NCBI RefSeq assembly: GCF_910592395.1
Contig: NC_088309.1
Location: 14,756,599-14,820,598 of the forward strand
Direction of reading: 5' to 3'
Length of the DNA stretch: 64,000 bases
Source: Lineus longissimus
Taxonomy: Eukaryota; Nemertea; Pilidiophora; Heteronemertea; Lineidae
Each line of letters opens with the position of its first letter. Position 1 is the stretch's first letter. Position numbers and translations under genes: made by a program. This document shows, one piece after another, positions 43,938 through 55,000 of this stretch. Under the pieces are notes generated by a model. The model was not told the DNA's origin and made no database searches. It saw only the letters and a list, made by a program, of their open reading frames with translations.

Positions 43938-44220
43938 GGTCTATACACTGAAGAGTAAAGACCGAAGACTGAAGATCACAGACCCCCCCCCCATCCAAAA
44001 TACCTATAAAGCGAAGATCCTAATGTCAACTATAAAACAAAGACCCTGATGTCAACTATAAAACGAAGACTCTGATGTCAACTATAAAACGAAGACTCTT
44101 GTGTCAACTATAAAACGAAAGGGGTCTTTGTTTAATAGTGTCATTCGGGTCCTCGTTTTTTAGTTTGGGTTCTTGATTTCTGGGGGGGTCTTCGGTCTTC
44201 GATCTTCAGTATATAGACAC
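43938..44220. mobile_element. MITE with internal 26-bp tandem repeats
   Basis: The left GGTCTATACACTGAAGAG pairs with the right CTTCAGTATATAGACAC, and CCCTGT flanks both sides (43931-43936, 44221-44226 approximately), a possible target duplication. Inside, GAYYCTGATGTCAACTATAA plus AACGAA repeats four times from 44015 to 44120 with 26-27 bp period. Confidence 0.65.
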
Positions 44221-44351
44221 CCCTGTATGCCTGCTATCAGAGGAAGGATCGGCGGTGGTGATGCCTATTCCTCAAAGGCCAAAACAAGTATTTCCACATT
44301 TTCGACTCAAAATCTTGAAAGACACGTACATGTATCTCCATTTTGTTTCAG

Positions 44352-45104
44352 GAACATGGGAAGAACGATTCGTCAGTGTATGCCATGGACGACGACATAT
44401 ATTAGGTTCTTTTACGGTTTCTTGGGGAGGATGTGAGGTGGCGGGACTTGTCCACTAAGCTAGAGAAGAGGGCCTACAAAAAGAAGTGGTCGGGCGTGTA
44501 CCTCTTGAGTAGGAAGCTGATGCCCGTGACGGGAATCGAGGAAGACAGGATTGTGGAGATTGGGAGGCGAAGAATCGTCCCCAAGAAATCTGAAGTTCAC
44601 GAAATCATAAAGTACTATTTCTTTACATATAAAGGCTCGGGAGCTAGAAAACTTTCAAAGATTATTTCGAGGAAATTTTGTGCTTTAGGGGAAAGGATTG
44701 TCCGAAGACACCTTGACAAACTGAAAGAACATCAGCAGAGGAAACCCACGTTCAACAATAAGGCCCCATTAAAGCCAGTATTGGCTAGTGCTATAATGAG
44801 CCGAGTTCAGATTGATCTAGTGAACTTTGCGAACATTCCAGTAGAGATAGAAGGTGAACAATTCTGCTATGTTCTCTCCGTAGTGGACATTTTTTCTAGG
44901 TACCTTTGTTTGAGGTCCCTAAGGGATAAAAATTCACAAGGAGTTGCCGAAATGCTATACAACATTTTCATTGAGCATGGAGCCCCAAAAATTATACATA
45001 GCGACAATGGAGGAGAATTCAAGAAGATGGTAATCAAACTAGCCGATAGACTTAATGTAAAGATAATAAGGGGCAGGCCATACCATCCACAGACTCAAGG
45101 AAAG
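44352..45104 (+). pseudogene. integrase-type exon, Ginger/KRBA2-like
   Basis: Acceptor TTTTGTTTCAG ends at 44351. The frame reads through DDDIY, a TAG at 44403-44405, then LLRFLGEDVRWRDLSTKLEK and on to donor AAG|GTAGGT at 45104. Landmarks: YKGSGARKLSKIISRKF, NNKAPLKP, VQIDLVNF (first Asp), YVLSVVDIFSRYLCLR, IIHSDNGGEFKK (second Asp) and RPYHPQTQGK just before the donor. This order is typical of Ginger transposases and the derived vertebrate KRBA2 gene. The exon with the catalytic Glu is not found downstream, where a Helentron-like repeat begins. The TAG may be a nonsense mutation, or TATTAG may itself be the acceptor. Confidence 0.7.
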
Positions 45105-47178
45105 GTAGGTCTATATTGTTCAAGGAAATACATAGGAGACGATTCAAGATACTGAACTTGCACCCCATTCTGCTGTTGTTAAACGTTATACACTGGTAAG
45201 ATGTTAGCATTGTTAACGCTGATCTGCGCGTCTATTAGACATCTAGTATACGGCCGCGATAACATTTTAGCCTTGATCATCGAATGTTTTGTTGGTGCGA
45301 TACCTTACTGTGATCGCACCCTTTTGTCGAATCGCGAAGTTAGTACGATAACTTATTCTCGTCGTTCAACCATCTATATTTGTTTACTTTTTTAGCTCAG
45401 CTGACAAAGTCAGCGGAGCTAGTAGAATAGCTGTTCAAATGGTGTCCGTCCTGCAATCCATCCATCCATCCAATCCATCTAGGGACCCATCTGTGGACAA
45501 AATTGGACATTTCTGACCGGGAAGGCCTAGCCACTTCGTTGACGGTGCTAAATTAGGAGTTGCCCAAGGTGAACTCAAAAAACGAAAAATCAGCGCGATC
45601 CGACCTATATTAAGAGAATGAGGTCATTTCGCGTTTAGATTTCTTTCCCTTTTTACCTCGGTCCACAGAGCAAATATTGATTTCAAATATGGCTGAATAT
45701 TTTTAAATTTTTTTCATTTTTTACTTTTAATGGAATTAATATAGTTTTCACCGCCAGTTGGCGCTGCAGGCACATTGACTGAATTTTGGCGATTTCAAAT
45801 TTGGCGGTGGCTCAACTTTTTTGCAAGCAGTGCTGCTGATTGGCCGATCGATAGAAGAGATGCCACCATTTAAAAATGGCGGTAGTCGCTGCTTCAATGA
45901 AGGTGACTGAACTTTCTCATGTTCAATCGGTTCATACTCTTTTAATCAACATGACCATGTACCTGAAATTTGTGAAGGTACTGCAAAGAGTCTATATAGT
46001 TCAGATTTATCGATAGTTTTTTATAATATTGCGGAAATTTTGTGCACAAATTAGCGAAAGTTGGTGCTCGTCTCATGTCATTTTAGAGCGAGAAATTTGT
46101 TTCCGTCGATCTCTACCACTGAAAAATCGCTTGCATAGCTTCGAATCTTTGTGAAAATAAGTATCTGAACTTGGTTTCAAATAGTCTAGAGAGTTACCTT
46201 TGTGGTGATACATATAGTATGTGATAAATATTTGTGGAATTTGTGAAATTCGGCTTTCAAACGTGCCGATGATGCAAGCGATCTCACGTGAATTTTGCAA
46301 GTCCTGATTTGTCGACCGGGTGTCAAGAATCACTCGCCTTAATTCAGTTCAAAGATCGAAAATAATATCTGAACTTAGTTTCAAATAGCCTACGCAGTTA
46401 TCATTTCGGGGATATATAATGCATGCATGTAATAATTGATTAATCTGCCTAAAACGCGCAATTAAAACGGCGAAAGATCTTGATAAACACTCTGGTGGCG
46501 GTCGCACTAAATAACGACCGGTAGGGCCCAAAGTCTGGCGGAGAAAAAAAGGTAGCGCCCGGAGGTTGAAACGGGATTTTTATGCACTTTTAACTGTATA
46601 TTTATGTTGTTTAGATGTATTTCTAACAGTTCTGTAACTTTGATGACCAAGCTTGCACCCAGAGTTGGTAAAATTGATGCTTGTTTATGGACTGCGCGAG
46701 CGACCGGAGAATTCGCCGTCGGCCATATTGGCTACGGTCCCTGAGTTGTTGTGGTTGGCAATTTTGCAACAAATCTCGCCATTTACGTTTGTTTTCTCCC
46801 TGTCTGGTCATTGGCCGTGAAAAAAATTATTTTGAAAGTCACATTATGACATCGTAGTATGAATTCCACTGCAGTTTCGTTAGGCAGCAATGCTCATGTT
46901 TTTGGTTTGCAATCCTGTACTGTCTGTACACTGCGCTGTGCATGGTTGTACTGTTGGCTGTAAAAAAAGACAAAAACGATAGCCTAAGAGGATAACTCAA
47001 CAGGCCCTCATGATTCAATTGATGGACACCTTATTTGATAGAACCTCATCATTAAGTCCACTAGATCCTGTTCTGTCACATGTCGTAGACGATAGACAAT
47101 TTTCAAAATGTAGTACACCACTCGCTCATCTTTAAGCCCAGCTCTCGGCTCACTATGGTTCAGTCTGTGAGACTAATT

Positions 47179-47418
47179 CTTGACTTGCCAAACTCAGCTC
47201 GACGCCGAACTGCAGCGCCACTCGCGGACAAAGATAGAACAACTCGACATTTTTTTCACCGGTTTTCTCGCTGCGCATGCGTACCAGCGGAAATCAACAA
47301 AAGATGACACTGGTACGCATGCGCAGCGAGAAAACCGGTGAAAAAAATGTCGAGTTGTTTTATCTTTGTCCGCGAGTGGCGCTGCAGTTCGGCGTCGAGC
47401 TGAGTTTGGCAAGTCAAG
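47179..47418. repeat. foldback element, 109-bp arms
   Basis: Arms 47179-47287 and 47310-47418 are complementary except at one position that I noticed. The loop is 22 bp. The arms include GCTGCGCATGCGTACCAG and GAACTGCAGCGCCACTCGCG. It lies within the outer Helentron-like repeat. Confidence 0.9.
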
Positions 47419-47477
47419 TATGCCTGGTCAAGCACAGACTGTATCCGGTGGTGTACATTTCCCCGTCTATGTCACCC

Positions 47478-49161
47478 TTTTTTAGCTCAGCTGACTAAGT
47501 CAGCCGAGCTTGTCAAATAAGTTGTTCAGTGGCGTCCGTCTGTCCATCCATCCATCCATCCATCCGTCCGTTAAACCCATGGTGCACATTTTGTAACCGT
47601 AAGACCTAGAGACTTCAATTTTGCATTTCTGGATACTTCTGGTCAAACTCTACTTTCAAAACAAAATTTGTCGCCATTCGACCTACTTCCTGCGAGCGAG
47701 AGTGCATGAAGGAAACTGGCCTATATTGGCCTAGGAGCAGCAGAATTAGTCGAAATATGCTCTAATATTAAGATAAAATTCTTGAAAATCTATTTTATTG
47801 AGAAAAAGTTCAAAATTTTAACAGGAGAGGGCGCTACCTGCCTTTTAATTATTTCTGCCGATTCAAATTCCCGCCCGATGACGTCAGCCATCAATGAAGT
47901 CTCCTATTTGCCAGTTCTCAAAACATGGCAGCTACACAACAAAAGCAGTGGCTCCAGGAATACCACTGTTCACTTCAGCTTCGTAATCGATTGTACCCCC
48001 ACTTTATTGTGTTTTGTGTGGTGTTCCTATTCAATCAACGATGTAAGGCCTTATTATGTTGGTTTTAATTGAGAAGGTGCATTATAAGCGGCGTACGAAA
48101 TACCGAAGCGGAGACAAAATGGCGGCATGTTGTTTACGCCATGTGCAATAATCTTGGAGCTCAATGACACTCAAGTATCCAATTTTCTGCTTAAAAAGTA
48201 GTCTGGTAGGCGATATTATCACTAGTTCGTTTCAGTGGTAGTCATAAGGTCTTTAGGGACTAAATTCAGAAATTAGTTCTTGAAAATTTGGCCACATTTC
48301 TGTGAAAACGATATCGGAAGTGCATGCTCTGTTCGCGATGACATCGCCGATGTATTTTGAAGTGGAGAATTCCCACAGTATGTGCAGTGAATCGGCATGA
48401 TTCTGTTCGCCTATTATGTTTTAGTTCTACGATTCTTTCATGAGTAAAAAGTAGACATTCTAAGCAATACAATAATGTCACTCCCATAAAAATTGATTGG
48501 AAATTGAGGGAGCTACGGCATTCTGTTCGGCAACTGGCAGCGCTGAAAAAATACATTGCATACTGTACGATACCAAATGGCACATTTTAAAAAGCGCTCA
48601 TTGGACAACGTAGGGAATCACCAGAAATGACGTCATCGCTGGTCTAAATAGAAAACTACGGTGGCGCAGTAGAGCACAAGAAAAGGTTTAGCATGAACTT
48701 CGTCATGCAAGCTTCAGCAACAAAACGATTTCTCATGAATGATTTATTTGATCATCATCAGCTTGTTTCCCCTGATAGATAAAAAATGATTTACAATTTC
48801 CATCAAAGTTTTCTATTTTGTGTATAGTCACATGTTATTTAACTGGCAAGGAGCCAAGCAGTTTTGAATATTCGCGGGAAAATACTTCGTACTTGTAAAC
48901 GAGAATGAGTATCCTCATTCATGGCATAAACTTCATGTTTCGGTAAAAATATTTTCATACGATGATTTCACCCGAATTATGGTCAGGATTGAGGAATGAA
49001 CAGTGGCATAATTATGTCAACCAAAAACATTGGTACCGTAGTGAACGCAAAAGGATATCAAATACCATGGAGCATGCCATTTTCATGCATAATGAACTAA
49101 ACACCGGGAAGATATTAATGATATTAACTCAGCTGAGCGCCAGGCCCTTGGGCCTCTTGTT
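47478..49161 (+). mobile_element. Helentron-like repeat, inner copy
   Basis: Starts TTTTTTAGCTCAGCTGACTA with hairpin and (ATCC)n at about 47546-47570. It ends CAGCTGAGCGCCAGGCCCTT then GGGCCTCTTGTT at 49161. About 1.68 kb without coding sequence. Confidence 0.6.
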
Positions 49162-49326
49162 ATTCAGTCTGTGTTAATTTCTCTTCTCTTTTTTTACAGA
49201 TTTACTGTTGTTGGTTATTGCAAGAGGAGTCGTTGGCACATTTCAAGTCCAGGAAAGCACTTGCTGTTCCCACATTCAGAGTAAGGTGTGCTTACTCGTT
49301 TTACTGCTTTCCATTCCCGGAGAGCG

Positions 49327-49411
49327 TTATCAAATATCTGCCGCAAGGCAACAAATATCTGCCGCAAGGCGCTTCAAATATCTGCCGAAAGGCATCAAAT
49401 ATCTGTCACAC
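49327..49411. repeat. short tandem repeat, 18-21 bp, four units
   Basis: CAAATATCTGCCGCAAGGC and variants occur four times. A small open frame across it is a by-product. Confidence 0.8.
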
Positions 49412-49649
49412 CAATAAAGTTCATTTTGTTAACCAACTCTTTATCTTCTTTTCTTCACATACAAAAAAGACCGTCCCAAACATTTGGCTGCATCCACTTC
49501 ATCAATGTCCAGACAACAGTCGGTTCATTTGACCATTGTAAAGCACCAGGCCCCACCTCACAAAATACACTGTAATAATTATGTACCTTGTGTCCATGTG
49601 CATGTTATTAGTTCCACCTACGCTGCATGAAGACAAGGACTCCACTCTT

Positions 49650-49728
49650 TGACGTCACCACACAACTCCTTGACGTCATCACACACCCCACTACTGCAAC
49701 GGCAACGTCATATAGCAGGGTGACGTCA
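49650..49728. promoter_or_regulatory. cluster of three CRE octamers
   Basis: TGACGTCA at 49650-49657, 49671-49678 and 49721-49728 in otherwise non-coding sequence. The family (CREB/ATF) binding site is palindromic. Function is inferred only. Confidence 0.4.
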
Positions 49729-49899
49729 ACTCAGTACTTCAGCATGCACTGATATAGCAAGAAGGTCTTCGCACCAGCACTTCTGCGTGCTAGACGTTAT
49801 AGCTTCACGTTGCCTCATAATAACGGTACCGACACACACTTGGCCCTTGCCTTCACCTATCCATTTCAGCTGAGCGCCAGGCCCTTGGGCCTCTTGTTT

Positions 49900-51854
49900 G
49901 CGTTGTGTCTCGCATATGCGGTCTCATCTTTGGAGGGCTTGGATCCCCGGCTTGGATACGACAGTGCCTGTTACACGTGTGGATAAGACGTCTTCTTTTG
50001 TCTCTTTAGGCCCCAAGTGCAGCCTCATTAGTAGAAGACGACACCTGACTGCCGGTGTAGAAGTAAAAATTGCCCCCCTGGAAAAAGTGTCCTAGTGTGC
50101 AGTAGGCCTAATCAGTAACGCCAAACTCTCGCCCGCTAATTCCGAGATGATGCGGTAGGCTGGGGCCTGCCCAGGACCAGCCAGCCAGTAGCACGTAAGG
50201 CCTACGCTGCAGATTCCCCTTGCCTAATCACCCAACGGTTGGTTTGACGACCCTCTCGGCCGTCGACGCGTCCCCTTCGACAAGGGTTGGCGGGCGGGCG
50301 TCGGCCTTTTGGCGCGGCGGCCAGCCCTAAACGTGCCCGTCAAAAACCTAAAAGGCCGGACCCCTTTTTACTTCCCCACCCACCCCGGCACCCACCCACC
50401 GGCCACACGCGCACAAGGGCTATGTCAATGTAGATGCTGTTCACAGCCGGTGTAGAAGTAGAAAATGTCCCCTGGAAAAAGTGTCTGGACCTATTGTATT
50501 ATGCTCGCTCACATGGCTCTATAGAGACCACGACCGTCAATAGCTTATAGTATATAGCGAATTAAAGAATCCTTTGTTTCCCGGACATTCAATCCTAATC
50601 CTAGGACATTTAAACGGCTTCTAGACACCAGCCACATGCCCCCCCCCCCCCCCCCCCCCCCCGTCACCTCTCGTCCAGCCATCGCGCGCCCGCCCGCGCG
50701 CCCGAGCGATCAGCTACCAGGACCACAAGGGATCGGTAACAGGGTTGTATACTCAGAGTTTAGGTACTCCTGCCCAGTCTCTGTGGTCAGTGTACGTATT
50801 ACCACTACTGGCCAATCACTAGCCAGTCTCTCTAGACTCTAGCGCTGGAACTATAACCGAGGTTTGATTGCTCCGCTCTACCGCGAAACTCATGCACATG
50901 CATTTGGCGCCAATTTGGCCATTGCAATATTAATTTTGGAAAATCATGTTTTTGGAGGAATTTGAGTTGATCGATTGGTATATTTTAAAGGTATGAATAC
51001 GATCTATGCATGCAGTAGGCTATAGCCTGATTCTAGCAAGCACTCTCTCTCGACTCAACTCAACTTTTCAGTTATGAGTAGGCCTAGGGCAAGCATTTTA
51101 CACCAGGCCTACAGTATACACACTACACAACACATGCAACATAACATGTCCAATACGTGTAGGCTAGGCCTATGACTGCTATGGTGTTGGCTAGCCTACC
51201 ACCACCATGATGGACCATGCTGTTGTCACAATAAGTCCATAACAATTATAATTAAATACTTCCATGACGGCATGAGCTATATAATGAGGCTTGGGCCTAG
51301 CTCTTAGGCCTAGGGTCAAGGGTGGGTAGGCCCTAGCCATTCTTGATTCTAATCTAGCCTACCCTAGTAGCCCCTGCATCAGCCATGCCATGGCCGGCCG
51401 CCATCCGTGACAATGGGCCATGCCCTGGGGCTGGACATCATGGCTGGCAGTGGCATTAGGTAAGCTAGACATGCTAGAGGCCTTCTACCAAACTGGATTT
51501 CAGTACATGTACAACTATAAGCAGATGGCAGAAAGGCTGGCGGTACGTTTTAGATTACCCACAAGTCCGTCTGTGTCCCCCCTGTGAATAATTTAACGAT
51601 CCACCAATGAGGAAGTCGCATTCAAACTCTGAACTCGGCCTATTTCATGGTTTGGCCATGTGGGCTCCGACTACAGTATGTCCGGACATCCACAATGTTT
51701 ATATTGGTAAAATAATTCTCTGAAAACAGGGATGGTGCAGACTGGTATAGGCCCACTAATTACGCATGAAACAAACAGAGTTGAGGTTTCAATGATAGGG
51801 TTCAAACGATGATGTCTATTTACGTCATAGAATTCTAAATCTTTGCTATTTCAG
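49900..51854. other. non-coding, MITE copies and homopolymers
   Basis: A half-copy of the 194-bp MITE end (CCGGTGTAGAAGTAAAAAT, about 50056), a full copy at 50447-50632, a 20+ base C-run at 50638-50662, then unique sequence. First exons of the downstream KDZ gene should be here or further left, but none is certain. A small acceptor-donor bounded stretch at 51502-51542 is a weak candidate. Confidence 0.4.
50447..50632. mobile_element. 194-bp MITE family, copy B
   Basis: Shares both termini and GTCCCCTGGAAAAAGTGT / CTTTGTTTCCCGGACATTC with 22307-22500. The inner part has diverged. Confidence 0.65.
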
Positions 51855-52085
51855 GTGTTGAAATGAAGAAAGGTCGAATTTCTTTTAAGTATCAAGTAGC
51901 GGGTAAAGGAAATCACTTGAAGACGCAAAGTCTTCCTTACCGCCCCCCAGGACATGTGACTGTTACTAGCACTAGTTCTTCAGTACCGGTTCCAGTGCAG
52001 CATCTGAATGGCAATCTGTACGATGTCCTGCCCCTTCAGGTGTCAAATGAGTTTGGCTCATCATCTATAAACTACTCAATCCACT
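51855..52085 (+). CDS. KDZ gene, first visible exon
   Basis: Acceptor TTTCAG, donor GTAAGT. It reads MKKGRISFKYQVAGKGNHLK then a Thr/Ser/Val-rich linker. Phase 1 to 1. No domain recognised. Confidence 0.65.
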
Positions 52086-55000
52086 GTAAGTTCTGTGTTT
52101 GTTGTTGGTTAAGATCTCATTCAGATAGTGCGCATCATTCACACTGAACCGTAAATGCAACATCACCTTTCTTGAAGAAAAGTAAAGACCACATTTCACT
52201 AGTGGCAAAATGCTGAACTTTTGAATCTTTATTCCAAGTGGCAGGATTCACTCCTGTTGACTCAGTCTTTAGTGTTTCACACTGATACTAACTAAAATAC
52301 CTTGTATTTTCTAGTTGATTTATCATCAGATCATTTTCTGTTAGGTTTTAATTTAGTTGCTCTGTCATGTCTGTGGTATTAGCCTAATGATATGAATGAT
52401 ATAAAAACAATTTTTTCTGATGAGACTGAGAGACATGGTCAGAACTTTCTCATAGCACTAGCGGGTCTTCTACTTGGACAGAAGACGATAATGTTGTTGC
52501 GGAGCCGACTTCTGGTCCTCCACAATGAGTAATTGTGCATTAATCTGGACGAAAACAGGAAGAACTCTATAAGTTTTATTGACCTCAAAACACAACTCCC
52601 AGGCTCGCCGTGCGGCCAGCCGAAGACACAACACGCAACATCCCCCCTTCTTAAGATAATAAGAATAATCTCGAACGCGATTACACAAACACTCGACAGG
52701 TACAACTTATTAGCAACCAAAACCAACTTGTGTTAACTATAAACTTAAAACGCTACCAAAATACAACTTTGATGAATCCTCTAAAACTAACGGGCTAATT
52801 ACACTTATATGCTGTAAACTGCAAATATAACTATGAAAACTTTTGACGCACTTGCCTCCAAGCTCACAAACACAGTGACACAACAATAATAGAGACAATG
52901 TCAACTCCAGACTGTTCATAAAGACAGGTATGTTTTGGAGTCAGATTCAAACATCATAATCCTGAACATGGTCTATTTTCTCACATAGTCTTTCAAATAT
53001 TGTGGCGCAACATGGATTCTAGTGCTTGTGCGTCTTGGAGGAGTAGGCACAGTGTCCGTCGGCTTCGGACCAGACAATTGGCCATGATTATAGTCTAGAG
53101 AAGAGTTTTCAACAACCGGCGGAGTGGCATTTTGTGGAGCATGATTGACACTTTGATTTTGAGGCAAATTATCAGGAGTGCTCTCTGGCAAATCCAACAC
53201 CTGTTGTGGAGCATTAGGAAAAAGAACATTTGGATTGTGAAGACCACTTGGTCGTAATGGCAATTTTACCGCAGTAGGCCGCATTTGTACCCTATTTCTC
53301 CGATATTTACCACCGGTTCTCCCCTCAACTTCATAAGTGCGATTCCCAAGTACGCCCACTATTGTACCCAGAATCCAACGCTCTCTTTCCCTGTACTCAA
53401 AATACACGACTTGCCCAACTGGGAGCCTACGTAATTCACATGCTTTTTTATCATGAGACTGTCTCATTCGCTCCTTCCGTCTTTCCCTCCTCGGATTTAG
53501 AGAAACTGAATCTCCACCACTAGGCTTTTGCTGAATATACGGAATCACTGAACGAGTAGAATGCCCAAATAACATCTCCGCAGGACTACGACCGGTGTCT
53601 TCCCTAGGAGTATTGCGCAACTCGAGTAATGCCAAATTTGGGTCAGTCCCACTTTTGCGAGTTTTGATCAACAGGTGTTTGGCGACTTTAACGGCCGCCT
53701 CCGCCTTGCCATTAGCACTATGGTGCCCCGGTGAACTTTCCACATGAGTGATTCCCCAGTTCTTGGTAAACTCTCGAAAATCACCGGACGTAAGTTGAGA
53801 TCCCGGATCAGTTATGAGAATCCTCGGAATGCCGTAGCGCGAGAAATGTTTCTTTAGTATCGCAATCACACGACCACTAGTCATAGACGGCAAAGGATCA
53901 ACTTCCAAAAAGTTGGAGTAACAGTCAATGGTGACCAGATATCGCTGTCCTTCGATTTCAAAGATGTCACTGGCCACTTTATCCCAGGGGCCTCGTCCAT
54001 CATCTTGAGGTAACAACGGTTCCTTGGGGTTTCTGGCCCTCAGCGCCTGACACGGCTCACATGAGGCCACCAACTGTTTTATGTCCTGAGCGAGACCAGG
54101 CCAGAATACGAGACGACGAGCACGCCTTACCATGCTATTATAGCCAAGATGTGCTGAATGCAAACGCTGTTTGATATCCTGCCTGAGTGAACTAGGAATG
54201 AGAATAGCCTCGCCTTTTAAGATGATCCCGTTGTCACAACTAAGAGTGTCTCTGAAGTCAAAGTATACCCTCACGTCTGAAGGTACCAAGTGTTTATACT
54301 CTGGCCACCCCTTCAGAATCAGGGATTCAAGGGTTTTTAGAGCATTGTCATTGTCTGTAGCTTTGCGAACTTCCTCAAGTCTGGCATCAGACATGGTATA
54401 GGCAGATTTCACGTTTAATATGCGGGTTGTGGTATCTGGCACATCCAGATATGCTCGGCTCAGCGTGTCTGCAATTATCAACTCGGAACCTTTCAGAAAA
54501 CGAAAATCAACGTCATATCGATGAATTCGCATCATCAGCGCTTGCAGACGCTTTGGGGCTTGGCTGAGTGGCTTGCGAAGAATCGAATAGAGAGGTTTGT
54601 GATCATTTTCTACGACCACCTTGGTCCCATAAGTATATTGATCGAATCTTTCCAGACCATACACCACGGCAAGCAGCTCCTTTTCGATTTGCGCCCAGTT
54701 TCGCTCTGCCGAGGACAGCGAGCGTGACGCATACTCCACAGGTCGGCCATCCTGTAGGAGTACCGCACCAACACCATCCTTGCTACTATCAACCTGTAGC
54801 ATGACATCCTTGTTGGTATCGAAATAGGCTAAAACTGGAGTCTCTGAGAGTTTCTTCTTTACAGTGTCCATAGCCTTGTCACAATCACCCGACCAGTTCC
54901 ACGCGGTCTCTTTGCGGGTGAGGGCGCGTATAGGTTCAAGATCAGCGGATAAGTTAGGTAAAAATCGTGCCATGTACTGGACCATGCCACAGAAACGTTT

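Larger units (their letters stand above)
45389..49899 (+). mobile_element. Helentron-like repeat, outer copy
   Basis: The 5' end is T-rich then TTTAGCTCAGCTGAC, a hairpin (GCTGAC/GTCAGC) and an ATCC microsatellite. The 3' end is CAGCTGAGCGCCAGGCCCTT-GGGCCTCTTGTT with a GC hairpin at 49865-49898. The same two ends recur at 47478 and 49161, so an inner copy appears nested. No Rep/helicase seen, so it is a non-autonomous member. Pairing of outer ends is inferred. Confidence 0.5.

Noticed and set aside
49198-49290. exon bounded by TTTTTTTACAG and GTAAGG near the Helentron-like ends
   Set aside because: Short, no domain, no partner exon with matching phase.
50636-50842. frame starting with a poly-Pro run
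   Set aside because: A C homopolymer artefact with no domain.
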